Positions 1 through 7,292 of a stretch of 10,604 nt of DNA are shown piece by piece. Within the stretch, counting starts at the first letter, position 1; every line of letters starts with the position of its first letter. Source of the stretch: Clostridiales bacterium (GTDB taxonomy: Bacteria; Bacillota; Clostridia; Lachnospirales; WRAX01); NCBI GenBank assembly GCA_031262335.1, contig JAISHX010000067.1:1-10604 (forward strand), in the 5' to 3' direction. The notes beneath the pieces are model-generated. The model saw nothing but the letters and a program-made list of their open reading frames with translations. It ran no database searches and was not told where the DNA came from. Position numbers and translations under genes: made by a program.

Positions 1-723
1 AAGGCAGCTATTGAGTTTTCCAAAGTCGGGATTATGACACAATATCAATATGAGGATGACTTTTTCGGGAGTGATAATTCTGTTTTAATGCCAACACTTA
101 AATTGTTGCATACACAGCGACAAGGCATTATGCAGGGTATCAAAAATTCCGCGAATATCAGATTTTTAATACAGCTTAACGAAGCATTGAATCCGGCGGA
201 TATACTACAAGAACGCGAACGTTTTATATCAGAATCGTTGGATTCTAAAAACAACGGCGGAGTTATGATGTTCGACCTCAAATATAAAGATGTAAAGCCT
301 ATTGATAGCAAACCTTTAATCGTAAACACAGAGCAAATGAAAATAATTCAAGAAAATGTGTATACGTATTTTGGCACGAATATTAAAATTCTGCAAAATA
401 ATTTTTCAGAAGATGACTGGAACGCATATTACGAATCAAAAGTAGAGCCGTTTGCATTGCAGCTTTCGCTTGTAATGACAAATATGACATTTACACCGCG
501 ACAAAAGGCTGTCAACAATGGTATATTTTTTACGGCAAACAGACTTCAGTATGCCAGTAACCAAACAAAATTAGACATTTCCTCAAAATTATTAGACAGA
601 GGCATTCTATCAATTAACGATGTCAGAGCAATATGGAACTTGCCTCCGGTTGAAGGCGGTGATGTTTTGGCAATAAGAAAAGAGTATACAGAAATGTCAA
701 AATTGGGTGAATCGAATGAATGA
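1..723 (+). CDS. Phage portal protein, HK97 type (C-terminal part, 5' truncated by window edge)
   Basis: The portal forms the dodecameric ring at the capsid vertex through which DNA is packaged and ejected, and to which the neck proteins attach. The reading frame is open from base 1, so the gene begins upstream and the ATG at 34 is internal. The visible 240 residues resemble the C-terminal half of HK97-type portals: an AIEFSKVG segment, a central region with NPADILQERERF, then KLLDRGILSINDVRAIWNLPP, the typical late-portal motif in which a start-of-helix N-D-V-R is followed by a Pro-rich turn and a Gly-rich segment (EGGD). It ends at the TGA at 721-723 and overlaps the protease start by 8 bp (ATG at 716), suggesting translational coupling. 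The adjacent protease and capsid genes confirm the role. Family assignment is from motif recognition and order, not a search. Confidence 0.9.
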   Translation, partial: KAAIEFSKVGIMTQYQYEDDFFGSDNSVLMPTLKLLHTQRQGIMQGIKNSANIRFLIQLNEALNPADILQERERFISESLDSKNNGGVMMFDLKYKDVKPIDSKPLIVNTEQMKIIQENVYTYFGTNIKILQNNFSEDDWNAYYESKVEPFALQLSLVMTNMTFTPRQKAVNNGIFFTANRLQYASNQTKLDISSKLLDRGILSINDVRAIWNLPPVEGGDVLAIRKEYTEMSKLGESNE

Positions 724-1297
724 TAAAATTGAAAGAAGAAATTTCGGAACGTCTGAATTAGTCAATATACAAAACAAACGAATTGATACAGATTATTATG
801 TCGAAGGTTACGCTACAGTATTTGAAAAAAAGTATCTTTTGGGAACATATGCAGGAAAAGAATTTTTTGAAACCGTTTCCCGAAATGCGTTAAATGGTAC
901 TGATTTATCCGACATCAAGCTTATGTACAATCACGGAGGGAAAGTGCTTGCACGAAATACAAACGGTACTTTGGGCTATGAAATAAACAGCAAAGGGTTT
1001 TTAATATTTGCCGATTTAAGTAAAACAGCGGCTTCGCGTGACTTTTGGGAGGAAATTTCTGTTGGTTTGATAAACCAAATGTCTTTTGCATTTGACATTG
1101 AAGAAGAAAGTTTTAACGAGAAAACAAACACTCGGACGGTTATGAAAATTGGTAAAATTTACGAAGTTTCCGCTACTCCGTTTCCTGCAAATGAGCAAAC
1201 TGAAATTTACGCAAGAAGCAAAATAAATGAAAGCATTGCAAAAAGAGCAAGCATATTATCAATGTCTATAAAATTATTAACAGGAGGTACAAAATGA
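716..1297 (+). CDS. Prohead maturation protease, HK97 family (peptidase U35-like)
   Basis: This is the serine protease that is packaged in the procapsid and trims the delta domain from the capsid protein before expansion. The 193-aa product shows the family pattern: YYVEGYATVFEKKY near residues 27-40, then MYNHGGKVLAR at about 70-80 with the probable catalytic His73, GFLIFADL at 94-101, and a strand INQMSFAF at 119-126 with the probable nucleophile Ser123, followed by IYEVSATPFPAN, a hallmark near the end of the domain. I prefer the ATG at 716; an in-frame GTG at 707 would add three residues, and neither has a strong ribosome site. The gene overlaps the portal stop and ends in an ATGA overlap with the capsid gene. 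Length is normal for the family. Catalytic roles are inferred from family knowledge. Confidence 0.92.
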   Translation: MNDKIERRNFGTSELVNIQNKRIDTDYYVEGYATVFEKKYLLGTYAGKEFFETVSRNALNGTDLSDIKLMYNHGGKVLARNTNGTLGYEINSKGFLIFADLSKTAASRDFWEEISVGLINQMSFAFDIEEESFNEKTNTRTVMKIGKIYEVSATPFPANEQTEIYARSKINESIAKRASILSMSIKLLTGGTK

Positions 1298-2469
1298 ATC
1301 TGACAGAAATTGAAGCAAGAATGGCTGAAATTGGCGATGAACTTCAAAAAAGAGGTATCGACATTTCCGAAGAGGAAATAGGAGCTTTTGAAAAAGAAAT
1401 TGAAAACCTGAAAGAAGAACGTGCGGCACAGATTCGCGCACATGAAAAGCGCGGCAATATGCTTAAAACAATAGCCGAAGGGCTGGAGGGTTCCCCGATT
1501 AAATCGTTCCGGAGTAAAAATACAGAAAATGAATCCGAAGATAAGTTTTCTACATTGGAATATCGTAAAGCATTTAAGGAATTTGTTACTCGGGGCGTAC
1601 CTTTGCCAACAGAATATCGCGCAAATGAAGTAACAATGACGACAGATGTTTCAGCAATTATACCGACAACTATTTTGAATAGAATTATCGAAAAATTAGA
1701 AACTGTGGGCAATATTTTAGCGTTAGTTACACGCACCAACTATAAAGGAGGCGTTCAGATTCCTGTTTCAACGGCTAAACCTGTTGCGACATGGGTTGCT
1801 GAAGGTACTAACGCAGACACGCAGAAAAAAGTTTTAGGCAGTATATCATTCTCTTACCATAAATTGTCTTGTTTGGTTTCAATAACATTAGAAACGGAAA
1901 CAATGACGCTTTCGGCATTTGAATCAACGTTGCAACAGAATGTACAAGAAGCGATGATTCGCGCCATTGAAGAAGCAATTATTAACGGTACCGGAACAGG
2001 ACAGCCAAAGGGCATTTTAGCAGAAACTCCGCCTACAGGGCAAGCTGTTACAGGTACGCCGTCTTATGCAACATTGATTGCCGCCGAATCAGCTCTCCCG
2101 TCCGCTTATGACAATTCCGCCGTTTGGTGCATGAACAAAAAAACTTTCTTATCGTTCATCGGCGCGGTTGATTCTGCAGGACAGCCGATTGCGCGTGTAA
2201 ATGCCGGAATTGACGGTAAACCTGAGAGAAATTTACTCGGAAGAAAAGTTATTTTGTCAGACCGTTTAAGCGGAAATGCGGGAAGCGGTGAAACCTATGC
2301 GTTTTTATTCAATTTCAAAGATTACGTGTTAAATACTAATTTTTCAATAAGAATTGAAAATTTCAGAGATAATTATACGGATGACTATATCAAGAAAGGT
2401 ATTACGCTTGTTGATGGCAAGGTTGTGGATACAAATTCATTGGTCACTTTAAGTTTAAGCGAATCATGA
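1294..2469 (+). CDS. Major capsid protein, HK97 fold, with fused N-terminal delta domain
   Basis: This 391-aa protein forms the icosahedral shell. Residues 1 to about 65 are charged and heptad-like (EARMAEIGDELQKR, then a Glu/Lys/Arg-rich helix), matching the delta domain that acts as internal scaffold and is removed by the upstream protease. A polar linker (about 70-90) precedes the mature subunit. The mature part carries family signatures: TTDVSAIIPTTILNRIIEKL at 116-135, VQIPVSTAKPVATWVAEG at 154-171 (E-loop/N-arm region), a spine-helix segment around 205-230, and NGTGTGQPKGIL at 231-242, a very common HK97-capsid motif. The start is well supported by an AGGAGG ribosome site 6 nt before the ATG, the strongest in the window and fitting for the most abundant protein. 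It overlaps its neighbours by ATGA at both ends. The exact cleavage site cannot be read from sequence; I infer residues 70-110. Confidence 0.96.
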   Translation: MNLTEIEARMAEIGDELQKRGIDISEEEIGAFEKEIENLKEERAAQIRAHEKRGNMLKTIAEGLEGSPIKSFRSKNTENESEDKFSTLEYRKAFKEFVTRGVPLPTEYRANEVTMTTDVSAIIPTTILNRIIEKLETVGNILALVTRTNYKGGVQIPVSTAKPVATWVAEGTNADTQKKVLGSISFSYHKLSCLVSITLETETMTLSAFESTLQQNVQEAMIRAIEEAIINGTGTGQPKGILAETPPTGQAVTGTPSYATLIAAESALPSAYDNSAVWCMNKKTFLSFIGAVDSAGQPIARVNAGIDGKPERNLLGRKVILSDRLSGNAGSGETYAFLFNFKDYVLNTNFSIRIENFRDNYTDDYIKKGITLVDGKVVDTNSLVTLSLSES

Positions 2470-2843
2470 TAAATCCATATTTATCAGACCCTGCCGCTAT
2501 AGAAGAAATTAAACTTTCATTGCGGCTTACTGACGACTGTTTCAATTTTGAAGTTGAGCGTATTATTTTTGCGGCATTAACAGATATAAAACGTGTCGGA
2601 ATAAAAAACCCTGACATGTGTGACCCATTGATTCACCAATGCGTTATTTTGTACGCTAAGGCTTATTTTGGATATGCACAAGATTCCGAAAAATATGTAA
2701 AAGCATACGAAAGTTTGAGAAATTCATTAAGCTTATCAGGTGGTTATATTCATGTGGAGCAAAAGAATCACGCTTGTAAAAGTTTCCATGGCGTCCAAAG
2801 ACGAAGAAGGATTCGGAGAAATGCGCTGTCAACGGAAACGTGA
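2466..2843 (+). CDS. Head-tail connector protein, gp6-like
   Basis: This small helical protein forms the first ring below the portal. The 125-aa product begins NPYLSDPAAIEEIKLSLRL, has two central helices, and contains PLIHQCVILYAKAYFGYAQDSEKY followed by KAYESLRNSLSLSGGY, the usual closing signature of gp6-like connectors in Gram-positive phages. Such proteins normally stop soon after this point, near 95-100 residues. Here the frame runs on for about 25 more residues inside the next gene, giving an Arg-rich tail (QRRRRIRR), so the C-terminus is probably an overlap by-product or a lost stop codon. The start is set by the ATGA overlap with the capsid stop, and no other start fits better. Family assignment comes from motif and position between capsid and head-closure genes. 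Confidence 0.85.
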   Translation: MINPYLSDPAAIEEIKLSLRLTDDCFNFEVERIIFAALTDIKRVGIKNPDMCDPLIHQCVILYAKAYFGYAQDSEKYVKAYESLRNSLSLSGGYIHVEQKNHACKSFHGVQRRRRIRRNALSTET

Positions 2844-3075
2844 TGTTTTTTGCAATATTTTATTTTTGAATGCAAGCGAATTTTACGGTGCGTTACAAGC
2901 CGGAGCGGAAGCAACTTACAAAATTGAGATTCACGCACAAGAGTATCAAGGCGAACAATTTGCCGAATTTGAGGGTAAACGCTATAAAATTTCAAGATTG
3001 AATCAAAGCAAAAACAGCGATAATTTAGAACTGATTTTATTCAAAGCAGGTGCAAAATGGCAACAGCAACTATGA
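2752..3075 (+). CDS. Phage head closure protein (SPP1 gp16-like)
   Basis: This is probably the neck protein that plugs the connector after packaging and provides the docking surface for the tail. The 107-aa product starts MWSKRITLV and contains the typical beta-barrel features: a Cys-containing strand (DVFCNILFLNASEFYGALQA), then KIEIHAQEYQGEQFAEFEGKRYKISR, in which the hydrophobic-strand / EFEGKRY pattern is characteristic of head-closure proteins. I chose the ATG at 2752 because AGGTGG lies 8 nt upstream and family members start with M-W-x-K; an in-frame GTG at 2740 lies inside that ribosome site. The gene overlaps the end of the connector by 92 nt, unusually long for this operon, and ends 19 nt into the next gene. 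Assignment rests on motifs and gene order. Confidence 0.85.
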   Translation: MWSKRITLVKVSMASKDEEGFGEMRCQRKRDVFCNILFLNASEFYGALQAGAEATYKIEIHAQEYQGEQFAEFEGKRYKISRLNQSKNSDNLELILFKAGAKWQQQL

Positions 3076-3485
3076 AACTTCCTAACAAACTTCTTGATGG
3101 GTTGTCAAAGTTAGGAAATAATGCTGAAAAAATAACTGACAAGATGCTTGTCGCCGGAGCGAAAATTATAAAAGATGAGGCACAATCTAATCTTGATTCG
3201 GTTGTAGGCGAAAATATTAAAGAAGAAAACCGCTCGACAGGGAATTTGCAATCAGCATTGGGAATATCTCCGCCAAAAGGTAACGGAGGGTATCGAAATG
3301 TCAAAATCGGGTTTGAAGAAAAACGCCCCGATGGTAAAATCAATGCTCTTATTGCAAATGTTTTAGAGTACGGAAAGCAAGGGCAACCGCCTAAGCCGTT
3401 TTTGTCCACGGCTGTTAAAGCAAAAAAATCTGCCGCGGTTGCCGAAATGAAACGAATTTTTAACGAGGAAACGAAAAAAGAATGA
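3057..3485 (+). CDS. HK97 gp10-like neck/tail protein
   Basis: A member of the HK97 gp10-like family, found in the neck cluster and thought to take part in head-tail joining or tail completion. The 142-aa product has an N-terminal amphipathic helix with repeated Leu, Ala and Lys (KLLDGLSKLGNNAEKI), then AGAKIIKDEAQSNL, a central SALGISPPKG segment, and the family signature VLEYGKQGQPPKPFL at 102-116, where the E-Y-G and P-x-P-F-L pieces are diagnostic. The C-terminus is a Lys/Glu-rich helix. The ATG at 3057 has AGGTG 4 nt upstream. A second in-frame ATG at 3072 makes an ATGA overlap with the head-closure stop, a common pattern in this operon, but lacks a ribosome site, so the start is uncertain by five residues. 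It overlaps the next gene by ATGA. Confidence 0.88.
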   Translation: MATATMKLPNKLLDGLSKLGNNAEKITDKMLVAGAKIIKDEAQSNLDSVVGENIKEENRSTGNLQSALGISPPKGNGGYRNVKIGFEEKRPDGKINALIANVLEYGKQGQPPKPFLSTAVKAKKSAAVAEMKRIFNEETKKE

Positions 3486-3814
3486 GCTTTTTATCAAAAA
3501 TAATAGCTGTTTTAGAAAAAAACGGTGTACCAACTCAAACAGTACACTTTACCCAAACCCCTCTGCCGGATGAATATGCGGTAATTACTCCAATGATTGA
3601 TAGTTTTGAAATATTTGCGGATAACAAGCCGCAAATAGAAACATCTTCAGCGCGAATCAGTATTTTTACGCGGGGGAATTTTACAGAATTAGTCAAGCGA
3701 ATCAGTTTTTCGCTTATTGAATCTGATTTTTTCGTTACTGACAGAAGATATATCGGGTATGAAAAAGAAGCAATGTATCACCACTACTCAATTGACACGG
3801 AGGCGGTTATATAA
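3482..3814 (+). CDS. Tail terminator/completion-like protein
   Basis: By position, between gp10-like and major tail genes, this 110-aa protein is the likely tail terminator or completion protein, which caps the tail tube and binds the neck. The sequence begins SFLSKIIAVLEKNGVP, a helix followed by beta strands: DEYAVITPMIDSFEIFADN, then SARISIFTRGNF, and ends with VTDRRYIGYEKEAMYHHYSID. Similar short proteins with the D-E-Y-x-V-x-T-P and D-R-R-Y-I-G-Y-E segments occur at this place in many phages of Gram-positive bacteria, as far as I recall. The start overlaps the gp10-like stop by ATGA; the nearest purine-rich site (GAGGA at 3465-3469) is rather far away, so translation may depend on coupling. 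The molecular role is inferred from order, with weaker support than for neighbours. Confidence 0.7.
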   Translation: MSFLSKIIAVLEKNGVPTQTVHFTQTPLPDEYAVITPMIDSFEIFADNKPQIETSSARISIFTRGNFTELVKRISFSLIESDFFVTDRRYIGYEKEAMYHHYSIDTEAVI

Positions 3815-4365
3815 TGGCGAAGATAGGCTTGAAATATATCGTTGGGGCAAAATATAATGTCACAAACAATGCGGTATCATACACAGACGGACTTGTATTA
3901 GGCAAAGGAATATCAGCGGACATAACTATCGGCATGAGCGATGTGAAATTATATGCTGATGATGCAATCGCGGAAAGCATTAAAGATTTCCAAAGCGGAA
4001 CTATAAGCATTGGCTTAGATGAGCTTGACAATAATGCGCTTGCATTTATTTCAGGGCATACAGCAGATAGTACAAACGGGGAAATTATTAAAAATATATC
4101 TGATGTTGCACCGTATATAGGCGTTGGGTTTTACGGAGCAGTTATCCGAAACGGTGTTAGAAAAATTCGGTGTGTGTGGCTACCGCGAACAATTTTCAGT
4201 ATCCCTGCCAACACTTTCGCGACAAAAGCGGATTCTCCGGCATTTACAACCCCGACAATGGAAGGCGAAATTTTAGCGGATATTGCCGGGAATTGGGAAA
4301 TTGACAGAGTAGTCGCTACCGAAGATGAAGCTGTAGAATGGCTTAACGGAAAGGCGGGTATTTAA
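3814..4365 (+). CDS. Major tail (tube) protein
   Basis: This is the subunit that polymerises into the tail tube around the tape measure. The 183-aa product has the profile of the phi13-type/Gram-positive siphophage tail tube family: an early YIVGAKYNV strand, GISADITIGMSDVKLYADDAIAES in which the short D-V-K-L-Y-A-D-D turn is typical, a DFQSGTISIGLDEL segment at about 53-66, the GVGFYGAVIRNG strand near 108-119, and a C-terminal TTPTMEGEILAD region. The start is well supported: GGAGG lies about 9 nt upstream, and the ATG overlaps the previous TAA by one base. The next gene overlaps its stop in the same manner. Location directly before the chaperone pair and tape measure gene fixes its role. 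No C-terminal Ig-like extension is present, so this is the short form. Confidence 0.9.
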   Translation: MAKIGLKYIVGAKYNVTNNAVSYTDGLVLGKGISADITIGMSDVKLYADDAIAESIKDFQSGTISIGLDELDNNALAFISGHTADSTNGEIIKNISDVAPYIGVGFYGAVIRNGVRKIRCVWLPRTIFSIPANTFATKADSPAFTTPTMEGEILADIAGNWEIDRVVATEDEAVEWLNGKAGI

Positions 4366-4754
4366 TGATAGACGATAATCGGGCTACCGAAATTACAATC
4401 GGACAAGAAAAGTATAAATTGTTTCTTTCCACAAAAGCTTTTATGGAAATTTCTAAGCGATACGGAGGTATTGAGCAGCTCGGGGAAAATTTTTTATCCG
4501 GAAAAAGTATTGAGGAAACTCTGTCTGAAGTTGTTTGGCTTGTGACTTTGCTTGCAAACCAATCAATAATTATTCATAATTTGCAACATCCGAACGATAA
4601 AAAAGAATTACTTACAGAAGGATTTGTTGAAGCTGTAACAGAACCATTTGAATTAAGCTATTATAAAAACGCCCTTTTAGCGACTATGACAAAAGGAACG
4701 AAAAGAGAAGTTATCAGCGAGATTTCAGACGGAAAAAACCTGCAAGGCGCGTAA
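4365..4754 (+). CDS. Tail assembly chaperone, short form (gpG-like)
   Basis: This 129-aa protein is the zero-frame product of the chaperone locus, functionally equivalent to lambda gpG. It is expected to coat the tape measure protein during tail assembly and to be absent from the mature virion. It opens with a small beta segment (ATEITIGQEKYKLFLSTKAFMEI), continues with a helical body (KRYGGIEQLGENFLSGKSI, SEVVWLVTLLANQS) and ends a few residues after the slippery codons AAA AAC at TAA 4752-4754. The sequence F-M-E-I-x-K-R-Y-G-G-I is typical of this family in Gram-positive phages. The start overlaps the TAA of the major tail gene by one base, with a GGAAAGGCGGG purine stretch upstream. A minority of ribosomes are expected to shift to give the longer form. 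Confidence 0.88.
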   Translation: MIDDNRATEITIGQEKYKLFLSTKAFMEISKRYGGIEQLGENFLSGKSIEETLSEVVWLVTLLANQSIIIHNLQHPNDKKELLTEGFVEAVTEPFELSYYKNALLATMTKGTKREVISEISDGKNLQGA

Positions 4755-4936
4755 GCGTTGAAGAAACATTTACGCGCCTGTATTACCAAGGGCGGGTTCG
4801 GCTTGGACTTTTTGCTGACGAATTTTGGCTTATGCCTATAGGTGAAATTCTTGATTTGATAGCTTGTAACAATCAATTTTTGGGAATCGAAAAACCGTAT
4901 ACCGAATGCAGTTTAGACGATATTCTGAATTATTAG
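4365..4936 (+). CDS. Tail assembly chaperone, frameshifted long form (gpG-T-like)
   Basis: A second frame from about 4739 to the TAG at 4934-4936 has no start codon of its own but encodes a recognisable T domain: after the join, P-A-R-R-V-S then VEETFTRLYYQGRVRLGL, FADEFWLMPIGEILDLIA, and a short tail ending D-D-I-L-N-Y. The G-R-V-R-L-G-L plus E-F-W pair is typical of the C-terminal part of frameshifted chaperones. This frame is -1 relative to the short form. Slippage at A AAA AAC (4733-4739) gives a 190-aa fusion of 125 shared plus 65 new residues. By analogy with lambda, the T part binds the tail tube protein and brings it to the chaperone-coated tape measure. The coding is read directly from sequence; the expression route is inferred, but all elements of a standard signal are present. 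Confidence 0.87.
4733..4779 (+). promoter_or_regulatory. -1 programmed ribosomal frameshift signal (slippery heptamer plus stem-loop)
   Basis: Positions 4733-4739 read A AAA AAC in the zero frame, a canonical X XXY YYZ slippery heptamer. A 5-nt spacer (4740-4744) follows, then a perfect inverted repeat, AGGCGCGTAA at 4745-4754 with TTACGCGCCT at 4770-4779. This gives a 10-bp stem with a 15-nt loop, which a G-U pair at 4755/4769 could extend. The zero-frame stop TAA forms the loop-proximal end of the 5' arm. Shifting -1 joins the short chaperone to the T domain. No run of T follows the stem, so it is not a terminator. The signal is seen directly; efficiency cannot be read from sequence. Confidence 0.88.
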
Positions 4937-4952
4937 AAAGAAGGATGTTATT

Positions 4953-7292
4953 TTGGCTAATGATTTTGGCGTTCAAATAGGCGTTGACGGCGAACGCGAA
5001 TTTAAAAAGGCGTTAGCCGACATCAATCAGCAATTCAAGGTTTTAGGCTCTGAAATGCGTGTGGTGGTTTCCGAATTTGATAAACAAGACAAGTCTGTCG
5101 AAGCCGTCACCGCGCGGAACGATGTTCTGAATAAGTCAATTGACACACAGCGGGATAAAATTCGCACACTCGAATCCGCCCTGAACAACGCCACGAAAAG
5201 TTTCGGTGAAAACGATAAGCGGACGCAGAACTGGACTATCCGGCTTAACAACGCCAAAGCCGAACTGAACGGCATGGAGCGGGAATTATCGAACAACGAG
5301 AAATCCCTTGACGACATGGGCAAGGAAGAGGACGATGCGGCGAAGTCCGCCGATAACCTCGGCGATAAACTCACGGAAAGCGCGAACGCCGCCGAAAAAT
5401 CGGAAAGCAAATTCAACCAATTAGGCGGCGTACTCAAGGGTATAGGCACTGCAATGGGTACGGTTGCGCTGGCGGCGGGTGCGGCGGCGGGGAAACTCGG
5501 GCAGGAAGTTATCGCCGCTTACGCTGACTACGAACAACTTGTAGGCGGTGTAGATACGCTGTTCGAGGATTCCTCACAGGCGGTGCAAAACTATGCCTCA
5601 AACGCGTTCAAGACAGCGGGAATGTCAGCCAACGAGTATATGGAAACGGTCACAGGCTTTTCAGCAAGCCTTATTGCGTCACTCGGCGGAGATACTGAAG
5701 CCGCCGCCGGAACCGCCGACCAAATCATAACTGATATGTCTGATAACGCAAATAAGATGGGTACGAGCCTGGCAGCAATTCAAACGACTTATCAGGGCTT
5801 TGCAAAGCAAAACTATACGATGCTTGATAACCTGAAATTAGGCTACGGCGGCACAGAGAAGGAAATGGAACGGCTACTCATTGATGCGGAGAAGATTTCG
5901 GGCGTAAAATATGACCTGTCGTCTTTCGCTGATGTTACCGAAGCTATTCATGTAATGCAGACAGAAATGGGCATTACCGGAACAACAGCGCGTGAGGCGG
6001 CATCCACAATCGGCGGCTCAATAGCGGGTATGCAGTCGGCTATTCAAAATTTAATGGCGGGGTTTGGTAACGCAAACGCAGATGTTGGTATGCTGGTTTA
6101 CAATGTGGTCAATGGTTTCCAAACGGTTCTGCAAAATATAACGCCTGTCATTGAAAACATAGTAGCGGCGCTACCGGGAGCATTTGACGGCATTTTACAG
6201 GCAGTGGGCGAATTACTCCCTACATTATTGCAGACGGGGACAGACCTTTTTACGCAAATGCTGGCTACGATTTTGTTACTACTGCCCGAACTAATCCCCG
6301 CCGCTGTGCAAGCCGTAATGACGATTGTGCAAGCGTTAATTGAAAATATACCATTGTTAATTGACGCGGCTATGCAACTAATTACAGCACTTGTTGAAGG
6401 CATAAGCGAAGCGGTGCCCACTTTAATCCCTGCCGCAGTTGAGGCTATAAACACGATTGTAACGGGTTTAATTGAGAATTTACCGCTATTGCTTGACGCG
6501 GCACTACAACTGATTTTAGGCTTGGCAGATGGATTATTAGCCGCAATCCCACAGCTGATTGAAAAGTTACCCGCGATAATTACGGCGATAGTTGAGTTTG
6601 TGATTTCTTCAATCCCACAAATAATTGAAACAGGAATAAAACTGCTGGAATCTTTAGTTACAGCGTTGCCTGAAATAATTACAGCAATCGTGGCGGCTAT
6701 CCCGCAGATTATTGACGGAATAATTACCGCTGTACTTGATAATATACCGCTACTCGTTGACGCGGGAATAAAATTATTTGTTGCACTCGTTGAAAATCTC
6801 CCGGAGATAATTTTGACTATAGTTAAAGCAATTCCGAAAATAATAACTTCCATTGTTACCGCTCTGACAGGCGAAATTCCGAGGATAGTTGAAGTTGGCG
6901 GCAACATTGTAAAAGGCTTATGGGAAGGAATACAAGCAATGGCAACGTGGATTAAGGATAAAGTTTCCGGATTTTTCGGAGGAATCGTAGACGGTGTAAA
7001 AGGTTTGCTTGGGATTCATAGTCCATCTACAGTTTTTGCGGGAATCGGTGATAATATGGCACAAGGGCTTGGTGAAGGTTTTGTATCTTCAATGCACAAT
7101 ATAGAAAAAGATATGAAAAATGTAATCCCGACAGATTTTGATACAAATATTCGGTTAAACGGATATAGCGGCAATTCGCCAGTAAATATTGCAATACCGG
7201 TAATGTTAGACGGGAAAATTATAACAAAATCAACAAGCCGTATTCAGTCGGGATTCAATAAAAACGCGTTAAGGGCGGTTGGTGTTACATGA
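4953..7292 (+). CDS. Tail tape measure protein
   Basis: This 779-aa protein sets tail length and is ejected with or before the DNA. It starts at TTG, with AAGGA at 4941-4945 and a 7-nt spacer; no ATG fits the conserved start MANDFGVQIGVDG. Residues about 10-155 are a charged coiled coil (SIDTQRDKIRTLESAL, KAELNGMERELSNNEKSL). A Gly/Ala-rich hydrophobic helix (160-185) leads into a conserved block, YADYEQLVGGVDTLFEDSSQ through MGITGTTAREAASTIGGSIAGM at 190-360, typical of Gram-positive siphophage tape measures. Residues 423-643 are Ile/Leu/Pro repeats. The end has WIKDKVSGFFGGIVDGVKGL and LGIHSPSTVFAGIGDNMAQG, a familiar C-terminal signature. By the usual 0.15 nm per residue rule, full length predicts a tail of roughly 115 nm. 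The first half is GC-rich compared with its neighbours, suggesting recombination. It overlaps the Tal-like gene by ATGA. Confidence 0.95.
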   Translation: MANDFGVQIGVDGEREFKKALADINQQFKVLGSEMRVVVSEFDKQDKSVEAVTARNDVLNKSIDTQRDKIRTLESALNNATKSFGENDKRTQNWTIRLNNAKAELNGMERELSNNEKSLDDMGKEEDDAAKSADNLGDKLTESANAAEKSESKFNQLGGVLKGIGTAMGTVALAAGAAAGKLGQEVIAAYADYEQLVGGVDTLFEDSSQAVQNYASNAFKTAGMSANEYMETVTGFSASLIASLGGDTEAAAGTADQIITDMSDNANKMGTSLAAIQTTYQGFAKQNYTMLDNLKLGYGGTEKEMERLLIDAEKISGVKYDLSSFADVTEAIHVMQTEMGITGTTAREAASTIGGSIAGMQSAIQNLMAGFGNANADVGMLVYNVVNGFQTVLQNITPVIENIVAALPGAFDGILQAVGELLPTLLQTGTDLFTQMLATILLLLPELIPAAVQAVMTIVQALIENIPLLIDAAMQLITALVEGISEAVPTLIPAAVEAINTIVTGLIENLPLLLDAALQLILGLADGLLAAIPQLIEKLPAIITAIVEFVISSIPQIIETGIKLLESLVTALPEIITAIVAAIPQIIDGIITAVLDNIPLLVDAGIKLFVALVENLPEIILTIVKAIPKIITSIVTALTGEIPRIVEVGGNIVKGLWEGIQAMATWIKDKVSGFFGGIVDGVKGLLGIHSPSTVFAGIGDNMAQGLGEGFVSSMHNIEKDMKNVIPTDFDTNIRLNGYSGNSPVNIAIPVMLDGKIITKSTSRIQSGFNKNALRAVGVT
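6219..6881 (+). repeat. Tape measure 22/44-residue proline-spaced helical repeats
   Basis: Residues 423-643 of the tape measure repeat with a 22-residue step. Prolines fall at 423, 445, 467, 489, 511, 533, 555, 599 and 643, and the other prolines obey a 44-residue step (573 and 617; 584 and 628). Matching segments include ENIPLLIDAAMQLI at 465, ENLPLLLDAALQLI at 509 and DNIPLLVDAGIKLF at 597. The DNA period is therefore 66/132 bp, but copies have diverged, so the repeat is clearer in protein than in DNA. Multiples of 11 residues suit a long helical rod lining the tail tube. Confidence 0.8.

Noticed and set aside
1344..1739. 131-aa minus-strand frame opposite the capsid gene
   Set aside because: It is a shadow of a clearly identified capsid gene with no protein signature of its own. 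The same applies to the minus frames at 3041-3409 and 5027-5449.
4745..4779. Stem-loop as an intrinsic transcription terminator
   Set aside because: No T-run follows (the next bases are G, T, A, T), and it sits inside coding sequence directly after a slippery heptamer, which fits frameshifting far better.
6098..6907. 269-aa open frame on the minus strand
   Set aside because: It lies wholly opposite the Ile/Leu/Pro repeats of the tape measure; its Ile/Ser/Ala-rich periodic sequence mirrors those repeats. No ribosome site or separate context supports it.
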